A stretch of DNA of 38,375 nucleotides from NCBI GenBank assembly GCA_001914195.1, contig MKYF01000025.1:1-38375 (forward strand), in the 5' to 3' direction. Source of the DNA: Streptococcus mitis. Its GTDB lineage: Bacteria; Bacillota; Bacilli; Lactobacillales; Streptococcaceae. The notes under the pieces were generated by a model. That model saw only the letters and a program-made list of their open reading frames with translations, searched no databases and was not told the DNA's origin. The position numbers and the translations under genes were made by a program. The stretch's first letter is position 1. Every line of letters starts with the position of its first letter. Positions 31,101 to 38,375 of this stretch are shown here, piece after piece.

Positions 31101-33839
31101 CCAAATCTCACCGGCAATACCAGCCATATATTGACCTTTATCACCAACACCCGTGAGTTTACCGATGAAGGCTACATTTGTCAACTGACCACCACTATCG
31201 ATTTTATTGACGATACCCGCAATATTGTTATTAGCAACTACACTACCAGTTACCTTAACATCTTCAACAGTTGCATTTTTCACCATATTGGCAACAGGTG
31301 CTATTCCGTCAGCCCAAGGCATATTGATATCCACATTACCTAAATTAATATTTTTCACAGAACCATTTTCAACACGGTCAAATAAGGGACGGGCAATGTT
31401 ATGAATTGTATATTGTTTACCATCAACACTTGATAGATGTCCCTTAAACGTACCTGGAACATATTGTTTGTTAGGTGTTGGTACATTCGTTGCATTCAAA
31501 TCTGCTCCGATTTTAAATGTACCATTTTTATTAACATTCATAGCCTCTACTAAATCTTTAAAGTTATAGTAGACATTATCTTCTTTAGGATGGGGTTTTT
31601 CTATATAATAAACATACTTATTGCGCGCCTTAGATGGATCAATGTGTTGAATCAAATCTTGAGCTTCAGCCGTAATTTTATAAAGTTTTTGACCTTCTTC
31701 AGTTACTTCCTCAATTTTATCAACTGCTAAACGTGTTACTTTATTATCACGACTAGTGATTTTTAAGTACATTTTCTTCACATCTTCATCAGAAGGTTTT
31801 TCGCTCATGAAATCACTAGGTGTTTCAGTACCATCATCATTTACCTTCACTAAATTAGTAGATGCGATATTTTTAATTTCAACTTTTTTCAACTCTAAAC
31901 GTAAAGGTTTTTCATCTAATTTAGATGTTTCATCACCTTCACCACGGTTGTAAGTCATTGTTGTTGCAATTTTATAATCTTTGAATAAATCCAAACCTTG
32001 AATAGCGTCTGTCAATTTTTCTTTAGATAAATCAACTCGCTTAACAACAGTATTCCCATCTTTAATCTCAGCTATAATGCTCTTGATTTCAGCATTACCT
32101 GTATTTTCAAGAGTGTAATCCAATTTAGCTGAACGATCCATCGCATCTTCTGTAACCTTATCTAAAGTCAAAGTTGGAGCAACTTTTGACGTATATTCTG
32201 GCAACTCAGCTTGAACTTCTGGTTCTCCCTTTTCTGTGACTACTGCTTCGGGTAACACTGGTTGAACTTCTGGTTCCCCTTTATCAGTCACAACAGCTTC
32301 TGGTAACGCTGGTTGAACTTCTGGTTCCCCTTTGTCGGTCACAACAGCTTCTGGTAAGGCCGGTTGTACTTCTGGTTCGCCTTTGTCAGTTACAACAGCT
32401 TCTGGTAATGCTGGCTGAACTGCGGGTTCTCCCTTTTCTGTGACTACTGCTTCGGGTAACACTGGCTGAACTTCCGGTTCTCCTTTTTCAGTCACAACAG
32501 CTTCTGGTAATGCTGGCTGAACTGCGGGTTCTCCTTTTTCAGTCACAACAGCTTCTGGTAATGCTGGCTGAACTGCGGGTTCCCCTTTCTCAGTCACAAC
32601 AGCTTCTGGTAACGCTGGTTGAACTTCTGGTTCCCCTTTGTCAGTCACAACAGCTTCTGGTAACGCTGGTTGAACTTCTGGTTCCCCTTTGTCAGTCACA
32701 ACAGCTTCCGGCAACGCTGGTTGAACTTCTGGTTCCCCTTTATCAGTTACAACAGCTTCTGGCAACGCTGGTTGAACTTCTGGTTCCCCTTTGTCAGTTA
32801 CAACAGCTTCTGGTAATGCCGGTTGAACTGCTGGCTCTACAAGGTTTGTACCTATTGGCTCCGTATAGTCAGGCTTCTCTGATTTAGGCGCCTCGTCTGG
32901 AACTGTGCCTACAGGTTCAGTGTATGCTGGTTTTTCATGAACTGCTGGTTCAACTAAATTACCGCCAATTGGACCTGTATATTCGTGTTTCTCATGAACT
33001 GCTGGCTCTACAAGGTTTGTACCTATTGGCTGCGTATAGTCAGGCTTCTCTGCTTTAGGAGCCTCGTCTGGAACAGTACCTACAGGTTCAGTGTACTCTG
33101 GTTTTTCATGAACTACTGATTCTACAAGGTTTGCACCTATTGGTTGCGTATAGTCAGGTTTTTCTACTTTAGGCGCCTCGTCTGGGACTGTACTTACAGG
33201 CTCAGTGTATTTAGGTTTCTCAGCTTTAGGCGCTTCGTCTGGGACTGTACTTACAGGCTCAGTGTATTTAGGTTTCTCAGCTTTAGGCGCTTCATTAGGG
33301 ATACTTTGAATTTCAGATACTGGAACATTTTTTGTCCCCTCATTCTTATGTTGAATTTCTGAAATTGCATTATCATTAAGGGGTAAGTATCCAATATAAC
33401 GATATCCAGCAATTTGAACTACTCCTTCATTACTTGGAGCTTTCAAAGGATTGCTTATATCGAGAGCTTGCATACTAGAAAGACTAATCAGTCCGATAGT
33501 AGTAACTAAGAACAGACTAGCAACTTTTTTCTTTTTATGAACTAAAAGAACTAAACTCCCAATAGCTAATAGACCTAAAGCTGTAAGCACAGAAGTCGAT
33601 GAACTTGTTGCAGGAAGAGTTTCCTGCTGATAAATAAGAGCATAAGTTACCTCATTATCAGTAGGAATTCCTGCTTGAATCTTGCTTTGTTCTTCCTTTG
33701 TAAGAGCGCTTTTTTCAACATAATGATAGGTAGAAGCATGAATGATTGACGGGGCAACCAAGATACTTCCGAGTAATACCGAACCAACAATCCCACAGAT
33801 TTTTCGGATCGAAAATCGTTCTTTTTTAAATAATGACAA
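28104..33839 (-). CDS. Large M26-type zinc metalloprotease (Zmp family), complete
   Basis: 1911 residues. The start is TTG with AAGGTG 7 bases upstream. A signal peptide with a YSIRK-like motif (FSIRKICGIVGS, 9-20) is followed by LPATS (75-79), a membrane segment (83-101), KKKK and a second membrane segment (about 107-123), the amino-terminal anchor layout of streptococcal IgA1 proteases. Proline- and charge-rich repeats fill about 180-350, then a 12-unit 17-residue array (338-541). A GLUG-like beta region follows (NIAGIVNK, YMAGIAGE, RIGGLVAK). The peptidase domain has HETTH (1570-1574) and Glu1594, 20 residues on, as expected of M26 enzymes. Paralogous to the gene just upstream. Substrate unknown: ZmpB/C/D-type function is possible but not assigned. 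Confidence 0.92.
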   Translation of the reverse strand: MSLFKKERFSIRKICGIVGSVLLGSILVAPSIIHASTYHYVEKSALTKEEQSKIQAGIPTDNEVTYALIYQQETLPATSSSTSVLTALGLLAIGSLVLLVHKKKKVASLFLVTTIGLISLSSMQALDISNPLKAPSNEGVVQIAGYRYIGYLPLNDNAISEIQHKNEGTKNVPVSEIQSIPNEAPKAEKPKYTEPVSTVPDEAPKAEKPKYTEPVSTVPDEAPKVEKPDYTQPIGANLVESVVHEKPEYTEPVGTVPDEAPKAEKPDYTQPIGTNLVEPAVHEKHEYTGPIGGNLVEPAVHEKPAYTEPVGTVPDEAPKSEKPDYTEPIGTNLVEPAVQPALPEAVVTDKGEPEVQPALPEAVVTDKGEPEVQPALPEAVVTDKGEPEVQPALPEAVVTDKGEPEVQPALPEAVVTEKGEPAVQPALPEAVVTEKGEPAVQPALPEAVVTEKGEPEVQPVLPEAVVTEKGEPAVQPALPEAVVTDKGEPEVQPALPEAVVTDKGEPEVQPALPEAVVTDKGEPEVQPVLPEAVVTEKGEPEVQAELPEYTSKVAPTLTLDKVTEDAMDRSAKLDYTLENTGNAEIKSIIAEIKDGNTVVKRVDLSKEKLTDAIQGLDLFKDYKIATTMTYNRGEGDETSKLDEKPLRLELKKVEIKNIASTNLVKVNDDGTETPSDFMSEKPSDEDVKKMYLKITSRDNKVTRLAVDKIEEVTEEGQKLYKITAEAQDLIQHIDPSKARNKYVYYIEKPHPKEDNVYYNFKDLVEAMNVNKNGTFKIGADLNATNVPTPNKQYVPGTFKGHLSSVDGKQYTIHNIARPLFDRVENGSVKNINLGNVDINMPWADGIAPVANMVKNATVEDVKVTGSVVANNNIAGIVNKIDSGGQLTNVAFIGKLTGVGDKGQYMAGIAGEIWRGNVAKAYVEADIVANRARIGGLVAKTDNGNDSMGIGKYGSIRKSVTKGTIKTKVLFETGGFINSNLPFGKLEDNISMMRVENGEEFFGSSDLDYDGGYFTNGWLERNFVVKGVSSGKHSYKRSRDKIKEINQDEANKRIAAFNITADKYEINEPVVNRLNRLTRREDEYKSTQDYKVDRDLAYRNIEKLQPFYNKEWIVNQGNKLAEDSNLAKKEVLSVTGMKDGQFVTDLSDIDKIMIHYADGTKEEMGVTLKDSKVQQVREYSVSGLGDVVYTPNMVVKNRDKLIADVKEKLSSVTYDSQDVRKIIGNPADLYLEESFTDVKDNLDKFVKALVENEDHQLNSDEAAMKALVKKIDDNKAKIMMALSYLNRYYNIKYTDNSMSIKDIMIFKPDFYGKTPSVLDRLINIGSSEKNLKGDRTQDAYREIIASNTGKGSLRNFLEYNMRLFTEDKDINDWFIHSAKNVYVSEPKTTNPDFINKRHRVFDGLDNGVHGRMILPLLTLKDAHMFLISTYNTMAYSSFEKYGKHTEEARNEFKKEIDKVAKGQQTYLDFWSRLALPNVRDRLLKSQNMVPTPVWDNQNYHGVDGANSMGYGKNGAIIRPIRELYGPTGKFHATNGAMGAMASIYDSANNNDQVYFMVTDLISQFGISAFTHETTHVNDRMLYYGGYSQRVGTNAEAYAQGMLQTPDSSTTNGEYGALGINMAYHRPNDGNQWYNPDPDKLKTRDDIDRYMRNYNEAMMLLDYVEADAVLPKIKGDNSKWFKKIDKEMRSKIQYNDLLGPNQWDSVRDLKGEEKVMTLSSVNDLVDNNFMTKHGNPGNGRYRPEDYAVNSAYVNVNMMAGIYGGNTSKGAPGSLSFKHNAFRMWGYFGYANGFIGYVSSKYQDEANRQNNSLLGDDFIIKKVSGDKFKTLEEWKRHWYEEVFAKAKKGFEGIDIDGVHISNYDELRPLFDKAVEEDLKKTDDFSHTVALKSKVFKALLKNTDGFFNQLFKKDI
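32217..32828 (-). repeat. Tandem array of 12 x 51 bp within the metalloprotease gene
   Basis: Twelve uninterrupted 17-residue units of the form VQPALPEAVVTDKGEPE fill exactly 612 bp. Variants are D/E after VVT, A/V before LPEA and E/A at the end. Units 8 and 12 share the same PVL variant and nearly the same DNA, spaced 204 bp, which suggests duplication of a four-unit block. The array is a flexible surface stalk that can change copy number by recombination or slippage. Confidence 0.95.
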
Positions 33840-33880
33840 GCGTAATCACCTTCTTTAATTTTATTTCCTAACAGTAAAAA

Positions 33881-36800
33881 CTATTTTTTATTCTCAAAAA
33901 TTGAACTTCTAAAATCATCGGTTTGGTCAAGATAAGCTTTAAAGATTGCTCTCTTCAACTTATGAACTGCACTGTCTGTTTCTGGATTATAGTTATCCCA
34001 ATGAGGTGTATCTAAATCTTCCAATACAGCTTTTCTCATTAAATTTTCTAACTCGTTTATCGATTTAATAGTTTTTGTTTGTCGATTATACCAAGGGGTT
34101 GATGGATCTTTAAATGACACTGTATTTAATTGTCCAAACTTAGTTTGACGCTCTGTATACATAGCCTTTTTAAAATCACTCCAAGTCCTGTATTGTCCAT
34201 TAAATAATTTCTGAAGTACTAATGTATCTGTTACCAATCCTTTGGTCTTACCATATGAGGTAATCGTTTTATTATTTGCCCTAGCATCGGGTTCAAATTG
34301 ATTTGAAATATATGGCACCATACCATCTTTAAAGCCTTTTGCAGCCAATAGTTCATAGGCCATACGACGTCCCATCAAGTCGCCAGGTGTTCCTATATCA
34401 CTACTTAATGCTGCATAAATCGGCGCAAATAATTTAATAGTGAAGTAGCCATTTCTTTCGTATTTACCTAAAGTATATTCCCTAGACGAAAGAATATTAT
34501 TATCAATCAAATCATTAAATGAATGTAGTTTTTCAGCTTCTTCTGCTGTTAAATCTCTGACAACATTTGTTGCGTAGACCTTATTTCCATCTGGATCTAG
34601 ATGATACTCATTTGTAACTTTTCTAAGAAGTTGTTGTTTTTGATAAGTATCTAATTTAAGAATTGAATTCCCCTCGAGATATTCCAACATATAAACAACG
34701 TCAAACATGTTGTGGACATATTGCTTCAAATCATCTGCATTATTAAATCTTGTAGTTGGATCAAGTACTTGTAATCGTCGACTTTCTGTACTATCAGATT
34801 TTAAATGTTTCAAGATGGAGTTGATGGTGATTGTCGCATCTTCTGGATGGTCTGGTGCTTGCAATAAGCCTTTTGCGAAGAACTCTGGTCCCAAGCCACT
34901 TCTTCGACCATAGCCACCAAGATAGATATCCTGATCTGAATCGTGCGTCATCTCATGAGTATAAGTGATAGCTCCATCCTTATCTAACATACGATAACCC
35001 ATATAATAAACGGCGTCACCGGTAGCATAAGCACCGTGTCCATTATGACCAACTTTGTTTCCAACAGGTCCAAAGAAATGTTTCATTGCAGGATTTGGAC
35101 TATCAAAATCTGATACTGTTTGGGCTTTTCCATTGGTATGGTCATCTCCAAATTTATAGGCATCATAAAGCAAGATATTTCGGTAAAGCTTCTCACGCCC
35201 TTCCTTATCTAGAATACGATACCAATAATCATAGTGATCTCGTTGACGCTCTGCTGTTTCGTGAGCACTCTTTTCAACAAACTTATTGAGCTTATCACCA
35301 GCCTTATAGTCACTATTGCGGTAACGATCATAAGCACCAAATCCTAGACTAGAGATAGTCGAGATAACAAAGACTGATTTTTCTGGCAATGTAAGTAGAG
35401 GCAGTACCATATTACGGTATTTCCAGCTGTCGCTAGTGATTCGATCATAAACACCAATAGAATACTTGCTGCCAACTTTTTCCTGATTAGCCCTCACTTC
35501 TGGAATATTAGATTTTTCTTCAACGATGTAAGCCTTGGTCTGAGTTTTAAACCAGTCATTGTTGCTTGTGTTTGGTAGAAAGACTTTTCGATAATTTTCA
35601 AGCGTGTTAAATAAATCTTTCGTTCCATAATGGCTAGCTAAACTAATAGCATAGGTATCAACGTTGTTCTTGGCAAGAAGATTATTAAATCCTGATTTAC
35701 CTAACTCTATTAAGGTATCTAACGGAGAAGCATTTCCTTTGCCAAAGAAATCTAGATGGTACATTACAAGGTCTTTTGCACTCACTTTATCATAACTAAA
35801 GTTATACCAGCGTTCTAGGTAGCTCATACCAAGTAGTAAAGCTTCCTTGTTACGCTTGATTTTATCTATAATATAACCCGTCATTACTTTATTGTCTGTA
35901 ACTAAACCTGCATCAGCAGATAGAAGTTTTTTCAAGTTATCTGCTAAATGCTCTTTCGTTTTAGCAAACTGGTCTTCTAGATATAGCTCGGTTAACTTAA
36001 CTTCTGGAGAAATACCAAGTGTGTTTCTGATAGCTTCTGAATCGTAGGCAACCTGCTGTAATTTAGGTAAAACTTGATTGATGATAGAGGTTTGGTCATA
36101 CAAGAATTGGTTAGGAGTATAGAGAAGACCTGTATCTCCTAGGATATATTCTGCTAGCTTGGCAAAATCAGACTGATACTTGAGATTGAGTTTTTCAGAT
36201 GAATGATCCTTGTAGTGCAGCAAGAGTTTGTTTACAGTCTGTTTGTTGGAAACAATGTCTGTGATGACTTGGTTATCCTTCATCATGACTGATGACAAGA
36301 GTTCTTTCTGATATAAAAGACTGTTCTCATTGACCAGATTTCCATATTTGACGATGGTTGCCTTGTTATAGAAAGGTAACAATTTTTCAATGTTCTTATA
36401 AGCCAAGGCTCGCTTAGCTTGATAATTGGCTACCTTAGAAAAATCACTTTCTTTATTGCCACTTGTTGAAAGGGGCTCCACTGTTGGTGGGGTGAGAGGA
36501 TTGATTTCTGCTTTCTTGCTTGCAATTTGAGAATCATCTAGCATCTTTCCTCTTTCTTCAAAGGATTCCTTGCTGACGACTTCATCGTTTTCCAAGGCAA
36601 CTTTGATAACTCTATTAGCTTTATTGCTGAATGTAGCTGTCACCTTCATATTGTTATAGTGGTAAGCGGTGATGGCGTTCCCGTTTGTTACATTGACATC
36701 GCTAAGAACATTGGTCAAGCTTCCAGCATGCTGTTCCTTACCAGAAGTTCGATCCCATAAATAGCCTGCTACACCAGCGACTTCTCCGAACTGTTTGACA

Positions 36801-38375
36801 TTATTAATATCTCCCTCAGCATAACTATCACGGACATGTGCATCATTGTCCACAAGTCCCACAAGACCACCGACAGTCTGATCTGAACTATTTGCATTTG
36901 ATGAAATGGCTATTGTAGCTTTGGATTTAGCAATAGACGCGTTTTCACCTGTCAAATGTCCAACCAAGCCACCAATATTGTAGGTAGCAGTTGTTTCATA
37001 GGTATTAATAATCCTTCCCTTGAAACTACTGTCAGTGATGGTTGATTGTTCGGACTTGGCAAGCAATCCACCAATACCACGTTCCCCAGCTAAGACACCG
37101 TCGACATGAACCTGGTTAATTTTTGTCCCATTTTTAGCTTCATTTGCCAGTGAACCGATATCATTCTTTCCTGAAATAGAGACATTTTTCAGGCTCAGTT
37201 TTTCTACTGTAGCATTACTTAAGTTGTTAAATAAAGGTTTTTTCAAATTATAGATAGCATAATTTTTGCCATCTTTTTCACCAATCAACCTACCAGTAAA
37301 GTTGCCCTTAATATAAGACTTCGCATCAGACTCCAGTTCCATTTCGTTAGCATTCAAGCTAGCTGATAAATAATAGGTTCCACCAAGATTTTGGTTGATG
37401 GCATGAACTAGATTACTAAAGGAAGTAAAGTTTGTCGTTTCCTCTGTAGTCTTCTTAGCTAAATAGAAACTGAAATTTTCAACATATTTATGGTCTATCT
37501 CCTGCTGAAGTTTATCAACTCTCGCTGTAATTTTATAAAATGTGCGTCCATCTTTTAACTCCTCGGATATCGATGCAACCGGAAGGTAAACATCTTTAAA
37601 CGCAGAAGATTTTACCTTTACAAAATAAGTATCTGGATTACTTGGAACACTGTCCAAAGAAACATGTTGTTTGTAAGTTCCATTCGTTTGATGACTATAC
37701 AATTCAATATCAGAAACATTTCTTAATTCAAGTGTTTTCTCTGGATCTGTTTCTTTTAGCTTCTCAACGGGAGTTTCAGGTTTTAGTTGCTCAATATTCC
37801 CCTTGTATTCAGGAAGTGGATCTACCTGTTCTGGTTCTACTATTGCTCCTGCCTGTGGACCTGTGTATTCTGGTAGGGGTGCTACTTGCTCTGGTTCAAC
37901 TACTGCTCCGGCTTGCACTCCTGTGTATTCCTTCGGTGCTTCTACCTTCTCTGGTTCAACAATAGCCCCAGCTTGTACACCTGTATATTCTTTTGATGGT
38001 TCTACTTTTTCTGGTTCTACTATTGCTCCGGCTTGCACTCCTGTGTATTCTTTCGGTGCTTCTACCTTCTCTGGTTCTACTATCGCTCCAGCTTGTACTC
38101 CTGTATATTCTGGTAGGGGGGCTACTTGTTCTGGTTCTACTATTGCTCCGGCTTGCACTCCTGTGTATTCCTTCGGTGCTTCTACCTGCTCTGGTTCTAC
38201 TATCGCTCCAGCCTGAACTCCTGTATATTCTGGTAGTGGTGCTATCTGTTCAGGTTCACCTTTATCACTTACCACGGTATCTGGCGACTCTGGTTGAACC
38301 TCAGTCTCACCTTTGTCAGTCACAACCGCTTCCGGTAGCTCTGGTTGGACTGCTGGTTCGCCTTTTTCAGTTACA
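33881..38375 (-). CDS. iga: IgA1-protease-like M26 metalloprotease, N terminus beyond window edge (partial)
   Basis: The frame stays open to the window edge: bases 38324-38375 continue the repeat VTEKGEPAVQPELPEAVV, so a GTG at 38323 is not the start. About 1497 residues are visible. Counting from 38323, seven 20-residue EYTGVQAGAIVEPEQ repeats (about 32-171) precede a GLUG-like region (IGGLLAKS, IGGLVGHL, VGGLVGLV). A helical part and the peptidase domain follow, with HEMTH (1123-1127) and Glu1147, the zinc site of streptococcal IgA1 proteases. Those enzymes cut the human IgA1 hinge. The HEMTH sequence and repeat type support Iga over other Zmp proteins. Only 41 bp separate it from the second metalloprotease, with no terminator. 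Confidence 0.85.
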   Translation of the reverse strand, partial: VTEKGEPAVQPELPEAVVTDKGETEVQPESPDTVVSDKGEPEQIAPLPEYTGVQAGAIVEPEQVEAPKEYTGVQAGAIVEPEQVAPLPEYTGVQAGAIVEPEKVEAPKEYTGVQAGAIVEPEKVEPSKEYTGVQAGAIVEPEKVEAPKEYTGVQAGAVVEPEQVAPLPEYTGPQAGAIVEPEQVDPLPEYKGNIEQLKPETPVEKLKETDPEKTLELRNVSDIELYSHQTNGTYKQHVSLDSVPSNPDTYFVKVKSSAFKDVYLPVASISEELKDGRTFYKITARVDKLQQEIDHKYVENFSFYLAKKTTEETTNFTSFSNLVHAINQNLGGTYYLSASLNANEMELESDAKSYIKGNFTGRLIGEKDGKNYAIYNLKKPLFNNLSNATVEKLSLKNVSISGKNDIGSLANEAKNGTKINQVHVDGVLAGERGIGGLLAKSEQSTITDSSFKGRIINTYETTATYNIGGLVGHLTGENASIAKSKATIAISSNANSSDQTVGGLVGLVDNDAHVRDSYAEGDINNVKQFGEVAGVAGYLWDRTSGKEQHAGSLTNVLSDVNVTNGNAITAYHYNNMKVTATFSNKANRVIKVALENDEVVSKESFEERGKMLDDSQIASKKAEINPLTPPTVEPLSTSGNKESDFSKVANYQAKRALAYKNIEKLLPFYNKATIVKYGNLVNENSLLYQKELLSSVMMKDNQVITDIVSNKQTVNKLLLHYKDHSSEKLNLKYQSDFAKLAEYILGDTGLLYTPNQFLYDQTSIINQVLPKLQQVAYDSEAIRNTLGISPEVKLTELYLEDQFAKTKEHLADNLKKLLSADAGLVTDNKVMTGYIIDKIKRNKEALLLGMSYLERWYNFSYDKVSAKDLVMYHLDFFGKGNASPLDTLIELGKSGFNNLLAKNNVDTYAISLASHYGTKDLFNTLENYRKVFLPNTSNNDWFKTQTKAYIVEEKSNIPEVRANQEKVGSKYSIGVYDRITSDSWKYRNMVLPLLTLPEKSVFVISTISSLGFGAYDRYRNSDYKAGDKLNKFVEKSAHETAERQRDHYDYWYRILDKEGREKLYRNILLYDAYKFGDDHTNGKAQTVSDFDSPNPAMKHFFGPVGNKVGHNGHGAYATGDAVYYMGYRMLDKDGAITYTHEMTHDSDQDIYLGGYGRRSGLGPEFFAKGLLQAPDHPEDATITINSILKHLKSDSTESRRLQVLDPTTRFNNADDLKQYVHNMFDVVYMLEYLEGNSILKLDTYQKQQLLRKVTNEYHLDPDGNKVYATNVVRDLTAEEAEKLHSFNDLIDNNILSSREYTLGKYERNGYFTIKLFAPIYAALSSDIGTPGDLMGRRMAYELLAAKGFKDGMVPYISNQFEPDARANNKTITSYGKTKGLVTDTLVLQKLFNGQYRTWSDFKKAMYTERQTKFGQLNTVSFKDPSTPWYNRQTKTIKSINELENLMRKAVLEDLDTPHWDNYNPETDSAVHKLKRAIFKAYLDQTDDFRSSIFENKK
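37811..38230 (-). repeat. Tandem array of 7 x 60 bp within the IgA1-protease-like gene
   Basis: Seven 20-residue units of the form EYTGVQAGAIVEPEQVEAPK fill 420 bp. The last four residues alternate mainly between EAPK and APLP (with EPSK and DPLP variants). An eighth, degenerate unit starts EYKGN. This repeat type is characteristic of pneumococcal-type IgA1 proteases (from memory). Confidence 0.93.

Noticed and set aside
32217..32828. Regular direct repeats that could suggest a CRISPR array
   Set aside because: The units are contiguous with no unique spacers, lie in frame in a long coding sequence, and no cas genes are present.
32510..32887. 125-codon plus-strand open frame rich in Leu and Gln, opposite the 51-bp array
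   Set aside because: It is the antisense reading of a repeat array whose unit length is divisible by three, so every frame stays open; no ribosome site or independent signal.
37803..38216. 137-codon plus-strand Ser/Thr/Cys-rich repetitive frame opposite the 60-bp array
   Set aside because: Same cause: a shadow of the EYTG repeat array of the protease gene.
38321..38323. GTG at 38323 as the start of the IgA1-protease-like gene
   Set aside because: The frame continues with the same repeat to the window edge and no signal peptide follows, so the gene is truncated by the window.

Overview
The window is chromosomal DNA from a low-GC Gram-positive bacterium, almost certainly a Streptococcus of the mitis/pneumoniae group. 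The evidence is a BOX repeat (23894-24048), the right end of an IS1167-like ISL3 element (1-99), a tmRNA with a streptococcal tag peptide, a GapN dehydrogenase, a GlgC/GlgD pair, and two giant M26-type zinc metalloproteases with an amino-terminal sortase-type signal. The species call (pneumoniae, mitis, oralis or a relative) is inference.

Left part (1-16232, mostly minus strand): carbohydrate storage and central metabolism. An IS end abuts the terminator of a four-gene glycogen operon, glgB-glgC-glgD-glgA, whose genes overlap and whose leader carries a cre-like CcpA site. Next, in leftward order of transcription, are gapN and a type I pullulanase (pulA) downstream of ligA. Then comes a cassette of an ABC-F ATPase, an Rgg/MutR-type regulator and an MFS exporter-like protein.

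Middle part (16300-27802): housekeeping genes on both strands. These are phosphoglucomutase, a thioredoxin-like protein, ssrA (tmRNA) with a probable integration scar at its 3' end, a capA-HAD-SGNH operon, peptide deformylase, the RlmB methyltransferase, HtpX and LemA, RsmG, and a uracil permease with a PyrR-type attenuator. Pgm, GlgC/D/A/B and PulA together cover glucose-1-phosphate supply, glycogen synthesis and debranching.

Right part (28104-38375, minus strand): two adjacent, very large surface metalloprotease genes. The upstream one is IgA1-protease-like, with its amino terminus cut off by the window edge. The downstream one is complete, with 1911 residues. They are 41 bp apart and share repeat types and overall architecture. 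The downstream copy has LPATS where LPxTG is expected.

The least expected signals are three genes (ligA, the ABC-F gene and rlmB) whose extended -10 boxes place the transcription start on the A of the ATG, predicting leaderless mRNAs; a BOX element that supplies the stop codon of htpX; a 12-bp/19-bp direct-repeat scar beside ssrA; and the paired metalloproteases with a 12 x 51-bp repeat array. No CRISPR array, prophage or obviously new defence system was seen.
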